This document shows positions 1 through 12,400 of a stretch of DNA of 64,000 nucleotides, one piece after another. Source of the stretch: Edolisoma coerulescens (Eukaryota; Chordata; Aves; Passeriformes; Campephagidae). Positions within the stretch are counted from its first letter, which is position 1, and the number at the start of each line of letters is the position of its first letter. The position numbers and the translations under genes are program-made. The notes beneath the pieces are model-generated. The model searched no databases. It saw only the letters and a program-made list of their open reading frames with translations, and was not told the origin of the DNA. The stretch covers positions 186,390 to 250,389 of the forward strand of contig VWZW01000879.1 of the NCBI GenBank assembly GCA_013397115.1. The letters are read 5' to 3'.

Positions 1-3000
1 TGGAGAAATCTATGTTTAGCATAATTTTTGTAATTTCTGACAATTAATCATATTGATCTTTTTTTAAAAGTAGCTACAGGCATACTCAGTGTACTCTGAT
101 CTGTTTGTTTGCCTTAGGGAATTCAGCAAACAGAATAGAAATGTCTTTTCTCAGAGAGAGCCTATTGAAGTCAGCAGTCTGTTAGGAACTAGATCCTGCT
201 TCTAGATTTCCTGCCCGCTGCTCTGGAAGTTTGTCCTCCACATTTCTTCAGAGCCGTCCTACAATGCTCGGAACTTTTCAGCCTCCTGCTTAAGCTGACT
301 TCACCAAACTTTAACTCTCTCATGTGGGAAAGCCAAGGACATCCATCCACGGGAGTATGAAGGGCTGAAGCAAATGTTGCAAAAGTAAGCAGTCTTCCAG
401 TGATTGCAGTGGGTCCTGGAACACGCTCCATGAGTGACTTTTAATAGGAAAAAACCCAGTAATGACTTTCCAGATACAATGCAGGCTGAAACTCTCTGTA
501 TGCAGTGATTATTCCTTTGGTACTGCTAAATGACAAAGGAAGTGGCGGTAATAGGCCATCACTTTTCACCTTTGAGCTCTCACTATGAGCCCATCATACT
601 GTGGTGTGGGTGACTGATAGTCCCCACCATCCTGAAGTTGTGGAACAGCTTCTGTGAAATGGAAGGAGTGACTGATTAGGGATCTCAGTACTTGTTTAGA
701 AGTGGGAGCAGTTTACTGGAACAAAATCATTTCACAGTGAGTGATTATGCAAGCAAGAGTGAAAATAAAACAGCAATTACTCTTTTTTCAGATGATAAGC
801 AAGAGGTGGAGTTGTATGTGACCTGTCTTCCTACATACTGTTTGCTTCTTGGTTCAAGTTTCACGTAAGGACTGACAAAAATGATGAAGAATTTCGAAAT
901 GAAGATGGGATAGGAGCTTTGCAACTCCCTTGAGCATACTGGAGCAGTTTCTGTAAAGACCAGTGCAAGATTAGAAGCACACAGCTTGTTCAGAGCATCA
1001 GCCATCAAGGTATTTCCAGCTGGACTCCGGTACCTGTTTCCAGGAAGGTCTATCATAGCTTCATAATTTCAAAGTGCGGGAAGCCACTGGAAAAGGTAAT
1101 TTGATTTGTTTGAATGCAAGGATATGCAGACTAATGGGCCAGTGATTGGAGGGAGAAGGCCAGACTGCAGCTGGGGGGAGAGGGGTCAGGGACAGCTGGT
1201 AGAGAAACAATGTCCTGGATGGCTGCATGATTTACAGACACTGGCAAGGGAATGTGTCTGTAGTTCAGACCTGGGAGCGACTCTCTATCACCCTAGGGGA
1301 AGGTTATGTATCTTCCTCGTATTTTGTGTTACAGAAAAGGCCATGTAAAACAGGTAATCACCTAACCCAAGCACCTGATCACATCTGCTGGGATAGGGAA
1401 GAAATTTTACCATCAAAATTTTCCACACGATGGCCTATTCTGATTAATTCCAATGGATCTTCTATTTTGTCCATAACCTTTCTCTCATGCCAGCCTGTAC
1501 AGCCCCTTTTTTTAATATTTCACTCTCTAGAGCACCTGCTTGCAATTCTGCTTGGTAGCTCTTGCTCTTACATGCAGTTGTAGTATATCCAGAGAAAGAA
1601 AGCGAAAGTGAGTGGGAGCAAGGCTTGCAGAGGAAGAGACTCAGGCTATTTTCCCTTTTATCTGAGATATCTTTATATAGATATTTACATAAATGGCAAG
1701 TGGGTGGTAAACAGGCTGTAAATATTCCCCTTATGTCAGTGTCCAGTCATGGGTGCAACCAATAGACAAAAGAAAGATGGAAGGCATTGGAGGTGAGAAC
1801 CTCCACATTCCAGGACATACACACCAACAGGCCTTTAAGCAGTCCTGCTTTCTGGGATCAAGCCCCATTCTCTTCTTTTTATTTCCACAGGCTGATAAAT
1901 TCATCATGAATCTTAGTGATAGCCTTTCAACAGCAGGGGCATCCTGACTATAGACATTTTTTTGTGCTAGCTTGATAGTGGACATTAATAACATGAGCTC
2001 CCACCTCTGAACAAAAGAGAAAAGGTGAAAATGTATATCATTTGGGTTGCTGATGGAATCCCATCCTTCCAGCCCACATCATGAGTGTGTGCAAGGAATT
2101 TCTAATGCACGCTCATGTGAACAACCAGTATGCTGTCAGGCAGTTTCCAGTAAATGGCTCTTAAGGCTTCAGAGCCACTGCCATACAAAAGGCCATTGTT
2201 CATATGCAGGATCTGCCTCCCTACCCACTCATTATAAGAGCACAGATCACAACAGTGGCATGTTTATCTTAGCAGGGTGTTAAGTCTTACCAACTGAGTC
2301 ACAGTCGCTGGTTTAGGTTTAGAAATGGGATTACTGCAGCTATTCTGAAACATCTAAAATGCAGGACAAGGCACACGTACAATGTCAGTGCTCAGGCAAG
2401 AGTTTTAAGAAGGTAAAATGTTACTGGGCTGAGTTTGAACCAGATAAAAGCATTTTATTTTAAGAGAATGGATGCAAGAGAACTCTGGAGGGAAAATGGG
2501 TCCGTTCACAGGCAGCTGTCAGCCTGGAGAGTCCGACCTCCTTGGCTGTCCTCTGCGGAGAGCTTGGCTGCTCTACAGGGCAGTGGCTTACCTTCAAAAT
2601 GCTTGAATTTCTCCCTAGGCTAGAATCAGCATCTGTGAACACGCTCATAGACGTGTTCATGCATTGAAAACTCCAGCCAAAAGCGATGCAAATCTCAGGA
2701 GGTGAGTAACAGCTGTAAGAAGTCCAACACTTAAAGGAACTGTTTCTCCAGGTCATCAAAATTTATGAGTGAGTCTGGACTGGCATCACATTATCCTATC
2801 CTAAATTGAGTCCTGTCTTTATTATAATGACAACATTGGTTATTTGGACAGCTGCTTTCAACTGAGCAGACAAGTATCTGGCGGGGAAGTCTCCTACATG
2901 GCCCTAAGGAAAAAAAATTCACAATTTCATTCAAGCCTGTACCCTCTATGATCTTTTTCCATTTGGTTCTCTTTCTACCATGGGATGTTTCCCGACCTAG

Positions 3001-6000
3001 AAGACAAGGTGTCTCTTCTCCTCTTCCTTAAGGAATAGGGAGTGGAGCTGGAGGAAATGGACCTCGTGAGAAATTAAGAGCAGTGAGGAGAGAGAGAGAC
3101 CTTACAGACAGTGAGGCTGAGAGTAGTGTCACAACCTGTGAAACGGGAACACAACCTGCAGCTTTCAGGCCACTCCCTTAAGAATCAAAAAGTCTGCTGG
3201 CACTCAGGAGATGAGGTAAGAAGGGAGAAGCAGAGAGACAAAGGCAGGGTGATGACTAGGGAACAGCAAAGCAGGCATGAAGGAAGGATGGCATACATCA
3301 AGGACACAAAGGAAGACTGAGATAGGCAATTTGGCTCCTCCACAGAAAGAGGACACCAGCAGATAGGATTCAGACAGAAGTGGCATACTGATGTCTATGC
3401 ATCTATGCATGCAGAAGGAATCCTAGGAGAAGACATGAAAGGACAGTATCTGTGGATGCTTGGCATGGTGGGAGAGGAGAAGTATTTGAAAGGGGAGATG
3501 GGAAATACAGGAAATCTGAAAATAAGACCTGCAATAAGGGTGAAATGTTCAAACCTTCATATACAAACAGGAGCAACTTCAATTCTTGAGCCTTTGACAC
3601 AACAAAAATTATTTTCCTCCAACTTTGTGGGCAAAATGTGTTCACTGACTGGCAACTCCCTTACAACCCCCTTCCTGGAGAAAAACAGCTATTCCTGCTT
3701 GATCTGTTCAGTTCACTGTTACCTCAGGTTGTGACCTTCTCTCAATATGTAACAGGTGGTATTTTCCAATGCCCCTGTCAGAAATGGCTGGGCTTTGCAA
3801 GACACATGTCACATTTAGTCGCTCCTGCCCCAAATCCAAAATGAGCAGGGCACAAACACAGGTGAAGGAGGAGGAGAAGAAGAAAGTAACATGGCCAGGC
3901 TTTCACAGCAAGAGAGGAAATGCTGTGTAGGCAGTCATCCTTTCTACAGATAGATTCAAGGGATACTGTATACCACCAAGGAACTAACCAATTAAAAGCC
4001 TCCTAAGACAGAAAATCCTATGATGAGTATCGTGGGTGTTGTGGGGCTTTCTTCTGTCATTGTTAAAATTACTGCTAAACAATATATTTGACTAGAATAA
4101 ATAGGGAAATGATAATTATGAAGCACAAAAGCCCCCAAAGATTAGCCTCTGGTGCTGTAATCTTTTGAGCAAAGACTGCCTTCATTTACACTGATAAAAC
4201 AAGCAGGTGAAAACAAATGTAATCACCTGTGGGACAGAGTAATGAATTTAACCAGCCTCTTCTATCTCCCGTGTTTATGACTGTGCTCTGCAAGTAGTTT
4301 TCATTTGGTGGCTGCAGTCTTCTGTGTGAAACCTAATCCCCAGATACAGCACACAGCTCCTGAGGCTCACTTAATCTTGGACTGGCAGAAAGAATGAAAG
4401 AGGTGTCAAGGGTGATACATAGCAGGCCTGCCGGAGCTTTAGCTGCCTGGTACCAAAGGAAAAGATCCTTGGCCTTATCAGATCTCGTTGGTAAAGACTC
4501 TGCACATTCCTAAGGAGGGGCTTGGGACCGACTGGTTGGATAACCCAAAGCTATGGGCAAGGGATGTTGAACAGGCTGAAATGCCTTTGATCAGTGGAAA
4601 GAAGAGAAAAAAACCCCTATACACACAAATTACCACTATCCCCCATATGGTCTCCAATATTATGCTACTGAGAAGACGTAACTGAATTAGGAGTTAGGAA
4701 GTCCTCCAGAGGAGAAGTGCTGATCAGATAACCTGTCCAACACTGCATTTTAAAAATAGTGTCCAGTTAATGCTGATTTTTTTTAAGCTTTCTTGTTATG
4801 ACTGCTGATGTCAAGAAAGAGAACTAAAATAAATAGCGCTCTTTGCACTATTCCTGGTTCTTGCCTGTGTTGTAGAGGGTGATAATTGTGCTTTTGTTTA
4901 GGATAAGCATTATTCTTACATATTCTCAATCATTTTTTCCAGTTGTTTTAGACCTGTGACTGCAAATTCCTAGAATTTTTCAGACTTTTTCTAAGGGGTC
5001 CAAACCAGAAACAAGCATGTTACCACCAGGTGTAAATTTCTTCTGAAATATTGTCACATGAAAATTGCAAGGATCCATAAACCTGAATCGATGGGGAAAG
5101 GTACCACCAGTTTGGTCTAAGCTCCTTGTAGAGGCTTGCAAACACTGCCAAACAAGAGCAGCATTGTGATCTCATTCAGTGTTCGCATGCTGAGCATAGT
5201 AGCCTGCAAAATAAAAAGCCACTATCTAGACTTGCAACATAGAAGTACAAGTAACAATAGAGAATTAAAAGATTACGTTTTCTGCATTATTTCATTCAAG
5301 AAGATTATAAGACAAAAGAAGAAAATGAAAAGGCTCATACTGCAATTTTCTCCAAAGCAGAAACTAGCTGTGACCTCTTAAATGTATTAAATGAATTTAT
5401 GAATTAAAGCTTCCTCCCCCTCACCCTCGAATGTCCCCGTGGGAAGCAAAATTGTGCCATCTAGTGGGATTTCGACCAAGTCTTAGCTGTTCATTCCCAA
5501 TGGACACTGTGGGCACCCTACAGACCGTCTCCACTTGAATCTGTTTACATTATAGCATGGACATTTTTGGATTCCACTTTGCTTTCAAGTCAAATCCCTC
5601 CTCTGCCACAGCTGCAGGGAGGGTCAGTTCACCCTGCCAGGCTTAGGGCCAGAGGAGGGGAGGGAAAATTTCTTTTTCATTTATCTGCTCAATCCACCTT
5701 TCTTTTTGGCTTCTGCATTGATGAGAAAGATGGGGAAAAATCATTTTCATGAAGGACCAAAGCCCCGAGGTTCCCCATGAATGAAAACTCTCCCACTTGC
5801 CAAGCAGCCAGCAGCCTTGATTTGTGCTGCACAATTATAGAGCCGGTGTATGCAGACAGAGCTGTAGCACAACCTCATTTCCTAGCATGCTTCTGTAACC
5901 TTAGTTAAGCAATAGGCCTAATATAAATTTCAGTACAGCATTTAATCTTTGCCCTTTGTGGATTTGTGTATCTTTATGACAGAAAGTGATTTCAAAGCTT

Positions 6001-6190
6001 GCAATTTTTTTCTTCTGTGCTGATCATAGTGGAGAGCCATATAACGTTTGACTTGAACACTCAAATAGGAGCAAGTGTTGCAAAAGACTTATTTACCTCT
6101 CTAATAAAACATGACAGATGCCCTTGGGACCGCTGGCTATTGCCTGAGTCACAAGAGGTGAATGAGTAACAACTCCATGAGAAGTTTTCA
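1..6190. other. Intergenic region upstream of UNC93A, no gene recognised
   Basis: I see no gene in these 6.2 kb. The open frames are all short (at most about 118 codons), overlap on both strands, and resemble no family I know. There is a short purine-rich run near 3060-3105. I recognise no CR1 tail, SINE or LTR here. Distal regulatory elements of UNC93A could lie here, but nothing in the sequence proves it. Confidence 0.6.
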
Positions 6191-6194
6191 GTAC

Positions 6195-6202
6195 TATTAA
6201 AA
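6195..6202 (+). promoter_or_regulatory. TATA-like element upstream of UNC93A
   Basis: TATTAAAA lies 174 bases before the UNC93A start codon, which would fit a core promoter with a 5' UTR of about 150 bases starting near 6225-6230. An HNF1-half-site-like TAATTAAC follows at 6229-6236; this is of interest because mammalian UNC93A is expressed in liver, kidney and intestine. Both motifs are short and could be chance. A further upstream non-coding exon is not excluded. Confidence 0.3.
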
Positions 6203-6375
6203 GCAGAGTTCACTGGCCAGTCTTCAAATAATTAACAACTCTCTTCTCTACAAACACAGAAAAAAGTTACCTTTTCCAACAAGGCATAAGCTGTTTTTCT
6301 CCAACTCAAATCATCCCCTGGAATAATTGGATCAGCTTTGCCCACCGGCAGACCTTTTGTCTTCTATGAATCAAC

Positions 6376-6462
6376 ATGGAAAGGAATCTTAAGAATGTTT
6401 TGGTCATTTCTTTTGGATTTTTACTTCTCTTTACCGCTTATGGAGGACTCCAGAGTCTACAG
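6376..6462 (+). CDS. UNC93A: UNC93A coding exon 1 (residues 1-29)
   Basis: Opens at ATG 6376 and ends LLFTAYGGLQSLQ followed by the strong donor CAG|GTAAGT at 6463. Phase 0. It encodes the first transmembrane helix (about residues 8-22) and the AYGGLQSLQ motif shared with human UNC93A. Confidence 0.95.
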
Positions 6463-9400
6463 GTAAGTGGGGCATCTCCCGTTGGTTATCAGGACAGTTG
6501 GTCTGGAAGGGCATCAGGCCAACTGGTAGTGTGAAACACATCAGTCTTTCCAAGGTCTCTGTGAGGAAGGCATGCACAGTATTTTTTGTGAGGTGGGTTA
6601 GGACATTAACTTGCTGCGGGTTAATATTCCTCACCCAGATCCGTAACATTTACTAAATATTTTATTCTAGTATTTCTCAAATAGTTTGAATACTTGTGTC
6701 ATGCTACTACTTTAGATCCGCAAAACTCGTTTGAATGGAAACAGAAAAAAAAATTAACCTGAGATGACTTTTCTCAAAAGAAGGTACTTCAAAATGGAAA
6801 ACAAATTCAGTTTCTGGAAAGCATTTGTTTTGAATATTTCTACATTGCTATGATTTTATAATAATTATTATTGTACAGCAATGTAAAATAATAAAAAATG
6901 ATGCACAAGCCATTAAATAATTTAAGTATAAAATAATACAGTAATTTCTAGGATCGTGATATAACATAATAGTAAAAAATATTATTTTAAACCAAAGGCA
7001 GTTGTGGCTTGTACTGGCATTAACATCCTAAAACATGGTAGGAGAGATGGGTTTCTAGAATGACTTGAACACTCAGGATACCATTAGAGCTCAATTGTTT
7101 ATCCAAAATAAAAGACTGAGGGTTACTGTTGCTGTCTATGAATGCTTCTGAGTAGATAAACACAAGGAGAAACTTCTCAGACTAGAAGGCTCTGCTGGTC
7201 TAATGGCAGATAAATGAATAGAAGACATTCATAAGCAACTTTAGGCAGGATATTAACATATGATCGTGATCAACTGGATCGGATTTTCCCACTGGAGTGG
7301 GAGTCTGTATGCCTTAAAGGTGGAGCTTGATACATAACACAATGAACTTGTTTGCAATAACAAGGAGTTGACCTCATTTCAGGAAGAAGTGCCTCCTAGT
7401 TCTGTATATCTCTCTTCTCCTCTCCTTGAACAGCTTTTCTTTGCTGACCTTATCAGAGTCTGAACACAGGGCTGTTCTGCAAAAATAGTCCCAAAACTGG
7501 ATGGAGATATTATGAGTTGGGGAGACTAATGAGGCAGGAGAAGATAAACCCTAGAAGCTGCAAGTCAGTCCCACCATCTGAAATGGCTGGTTAGAGCACG
7601 GTATAACAACACCAAGGTTGTGGGTTCAATGCCCATACAGGCCATTTACTTGAGAGCTGGACTTGATGATCCTGTGAGTCCCTTCCAATTCAGAATATTC
7701 TGTGAATCTATGAACCTGTAAGTACTGCAATTTAAAAATTTTTGGAAGTTGTAGCTGACAAAACCAGGCATGTGATGTTTCAAAAATAAGACCTCTGAGA
7801 TCAGGAAGCCTCTTTGCCTGTTTACAAAACAGCAATTCCAATTCTCAAACACCTTGACACTGCTCTAACAGAGACTGTCCTCACCTCACTGTCCTGGTGC
7901 CGGGTCCTCACCAAGGGTGCTGAGTGACTGCCACCATGGTCCTGCATGGCCAGACTGCCACTGCAGGCTTTGAAAGTGTTCCATGAAGCCACCAACAGCT
8001 TCACCCTCCTAAAGCCCTCTCCAGTGCCACCCCCTCAGCATCCTGTCCCCCTTCCAAAATCATACTGGATCATATCAGCTATTAATCAAAACAATCAGGA
8101 AAACATTGATAAGCAGCACAGAATTGTAGAATGGTTTGGGTTGGAAAGGACCTTAAAGATCATCTCATTCTAACCCTCCTGCCACAAGCAGGGACACCTT
8201 CCACTAGACCAGGTTACTCAATGCCCCATCCAACCTGGCCTCGAATATCTCCAGGGATGGGGCATCCACAAATTCTCTGGGCAACCTGTGCCAGTGCCTC
8301 ACCACCTCACAGTAAAGATTTTCTTTCTAGTATCTACCCTAAATCTCTCTTTTAAAACTGTTGCTCTTTCTAGTCCTATCACTATCTGCCCTTGTGAAAA
8401 GTCACCTCCCCACTTTTTAATGTCCCTTTGAGTACTGTAAGGCTGCAATGCGGTCTTCCTGGAGTTGTCTCTTCTCCTGGCCGAACAATCCCAACCCTTT
8501 CAGCCTGTCTCGGAGAGGCGGTCCATTCCTCTGATCATCTTCATGGCCCTCCTCTGGACCCTCTCCAACAGGTCCATGTCCTTCCTGTGCTGAGGATCCC
8601 AGAACGAGAAGCAGTACTCAAGATGGGGACTCACCAGAGCAGAGGGGAGAATCACATCCCTCAACCTGCTGGTCACACTTATTTTGATGCAGCCCAGGAT
8701 GCAGCTGGCCTTCTGGGCTGCGAGCACACACTGTTGCTCATGTCCAGCTTTTCGTCCACAAAATTCCCTAGTCCTTCACTGCAGATCTACTCTCAATGAG
8801 TTCTTCTCCCATTCTGTACTCATGGCTGGGATTGCCCTGACCCAGGTGCAGCACCTTGAATTTGGACTTGTTGAACCTCTTTAGGTTCACATGGACTCAT
8901 TTTTCAAGCTTGTCCAGGTCTCCCAACTTGATCTTTTCATTTCAACTTTCAGAGCATCAAGACAAGAGGAGAACTATTTTAAGCATAAAACTATAAAACC
9001 TGGTTAGATCAGTAAAATGTTATTCCTTCTTTGTGAAAATGTGGGTGAATCAATTACTTCCAACTACAAAGGGCTGCTGTGAGCCGATTAGGATATTTGG
9101 ACCTTGGCCTCTGAAAAACTTATAAATTACCAGACCTTTAGTTTAAAGCAAAGAATCTTCCATTGTTGCTATGCCAGCCCTTGTAATGTGGATCTGAGGA
9201 TATTCCTGCCTGAGACAACAAATGAAGGCCAAGAAAAGAGGTTATCTTGCTTTCAAAGAGAAACTCAAACAAATAACATCAAATAATCTAAAGAATGGCT
9301 TACCAAAGCTTTGAATCTGAGTAATCCTCACCTGGTTTTATATCATGTTTTCATAAATGTTCCATCATTTTGAGGAAAATTGTAAGTTCATAACCAGGCT

Positions 9401-12400
9401 GTTTGGGGGAAATGAGAGAGTAATACCCAGCCCCAGATGCTGTGTCTCTCTATTTCTGCCCGAAGCCACTCTCTGTACACCACAGTAATATGTACCTGTG
9501 ATAAAATTTGTCTCAATCACTGTTTTTGTCCGTGCAGAGCAGTCTCAACTCAGAAGAAGGCCTGGGTGTTGCTTCCCTAAGTGTTCTCTATGCTGCGCTC
9601 ATCTTATCATCCATGTTCCTCCCTCCAATCCTCATCCAGAAGCTGGGCTGCAAGTGGACCATTGCAATCTCTATGTGCTGCTACATCGCATTCTCCTTAG
9701 GGAACTTCTATGCTAGCTGGTACGACTTAAATAATTTAACCCCCTCTATTGTGTTCAAACGAAATAAGTAAGGGCAAAGTTCTTTCTTCTTTTTCTTCCC
9801 CATTCCTACTCTAACTCTGTGTTGCAGATTAGAAAGTTGGATGCAAAAGGTGCTACTTGCAACAAATAGAGATAAATAAGTCCAGTAGTAGGTGGACCAG
9901 AGAGGTGAAAATGTGCAAAGAGTCAGAATGAATGCATCCATCCACCCACCTGAAGCTGCTTCTCTAACTCATGTTTGTAGCAGAGATTCCCCTTCGGGGA
10001 AAAAAAATAAATCATAAGTTTCATTTAAAATTCAAAAGGCTTTTAAGGCTGTTTCTGAAAAGGTTGAAGGGAAGACTATCTTCCAGCCAGTAGGTCTGGG
10101 AGAAGAGGACCACAGGAGGAGGCTAGCTCTTGCCTCGTTCTTTCAAAAGGTGGATGAACAACTGCTCTCCAGTGACAGGGGTTGCAACTCTGTGGAGGAA
10201 AGTTGTCCATATCCATCTTCTAAAGTGCATGTGCAATTTAATTCTCAGTTATGAGAAGTTAAGGCACATGAGCGCAGACCTAGCCAGCCTGGCCTAGGCC
10301 TAGTCCCCGCACAGAGCTGGATATGCTCGCACACCCTAAACTTCACAAAACTGGCCTTTTCTTGATTCCGTGTAACAGATTTATTGTATCATACAAAGGA
10401 TAAATCCATTTCTTTGATGTCTATTTTTGCCTCTGGATCTTTGGGGAAATGATTGTTATGCTAATGGGTAACAACTATGCTAAATAAAGTGTTCTTTGGC
10501 AGGTACACACTAATCCCTACCTCTGTGATCCTGGGCTTAGGAGGAGCACCACTCTGGTCTGCCAAATGCACTTACCTCACCATTGCTGGCACTTCATATG
10601 CTGAGAAAGCAGGAAAAAATGCAAAAGACATCATCAACCAATACTTTGGGGTCTTCTTTCTGGTGTTTCAGTCTTCCGGCATCTGGGGAAATCTTATGTC
10701 ATCCTTGATACTTAGCCAATCTTCCACCAAAGGTAAAATGTATTTAAAATTTTGGCACTTCTTTCTGTAAACATCAGCTAGTTCTAGATAGATAGGAGGT
10801 AAATTTCTGCAGCTGAGCTTTCAGAATCAGTAGAAACAGGAACTTCGGATGAGAGTTGGCCCATCTGAGGATATATGTCTGAAATAGATGAGATAAATTG
10901 CTCTCTGAAAGTGTCTTTTTTCTATCAAAAATCAGCCATAAAGAGACTTCAGACAAATAGCTAAAAAATAGAAGTCTATTGAATTCTGTTTGAATTCTAC
11001 CCCTGCGTTGCAAAGCATAGATAGGCTGCAGGAAGTGACAGTCTTTCACATCTGACTTCTATTAAAAGTGGATTAAAACAAAAGGCAAAATACTGAAGCA
11101 ACCTTTTTGCAAAGCTTGTAGTATTGGGTTAGTTTGCTGTTAAACATTCAAGGTTAGTCAGATTGGTGCTCATGCTTGCTGAAAATGAGTGCCTTACAGA
11201 ACTGTCAAGAAGAAATAGCAGTAGCTGTTGGCAGGAGTCTGTGTGCCAGGGCTCCTCTGCTGTATTTCAGGCTCAGACAGCAGATGCCGATGTAGCTTGA
11301 AGAAATCACTCAGCAGCGGTGCCCTCATCTCCCATGCATGTAATTTTAAAAGGGCAGTTGTGAAGATGAATTAATATTTGGATGCTGCCTTAGAGATTCA
11401 AAAGGCTGTGGTGTCTTATCATTGCAGTCTCCTGTACATTCCTCATCCTGTCAAAGTCAGAACAGGGTTGACATGGAGAAGGCTGTCCATTTACACTGCT
11501 ACTGTGAGTAGCAAGAATTTACCTCTCTTCCCTGGCTCAGTTAAGCAGTATGTCCTCTGAAAAGTTCTCAAATAGCTACTAGGTTAACACTAAATGTCAG
11601 GAAGTTGGCATCAGGTTTTAATCTTTGAATCTTCGGGTTTATGGCAAAGTAGTTGTCACAAGGCATGATACTTATGTAGAATCATTCTTCCTTTAAACCC
11701 AAGTTACTATAGGTGAAGCATCATTAAAGCAGAATGCTGGCAGGCCTTTTCAAGTGCAGTGGAGCCCTGCCGACCTGATCCCAGAGCCACACGAAATCTC
11801 AGGAGGGACTGTCTGTTCCAGTTTCACTTGCAGGGCAGAGGCAGTGGTGCAGCTGTGGGATCTGTACAGACTGCAACCATTTGACTCTCCTCTGCCTCAC
11901 AGCACACATCACTTTAACAAGAGGAATAAAACACGGGTTTTTTGGTCTTGTAAATCCCTTCCTAGTTTTACATCCAAGGATGTTCCTCCAAATTTTAAAG
12001 ACACTCTTATACTTATTTTTTAATCTATTACATAGAATTTCAGAAAATGTTATGAACAGTTCTCAAAGCCAAAGGCCTTGCACATCTTCACAACAGTGAT
12101 GAGCAGTTATACCATAAGATTCTCTACTGTGCCTTCTCAGTGAGACACAGCTTTAATCTAGAGGGAACTTCTTTTCTGGGGAGAGGGGGTAAGAATCTCC
12201 AGTCACGCAAACATTTTTCTCTCCTCTGAGACTTGTGCAAAGGCATCCATTCATATGTTCATGTACTTAAAATGTATCATTTCACTGAGTAGTAGGAAAG
12301 ATATAGCAGGTATGTGGAGAATCAAAATGCATAAAATTCAGACAAGTACCTACTCTTGACATACTGCCTGCATCACTGCATCCAGACACAGCAAGGCAAA

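Noticed and set aside
7584..7660. Genuine tRNA-Ile gene
   Set aside because: The D-arm and anticodon arm are damaged and the sequence runs into a CR1 tail, so it is a SINE, not a tRNA gene.
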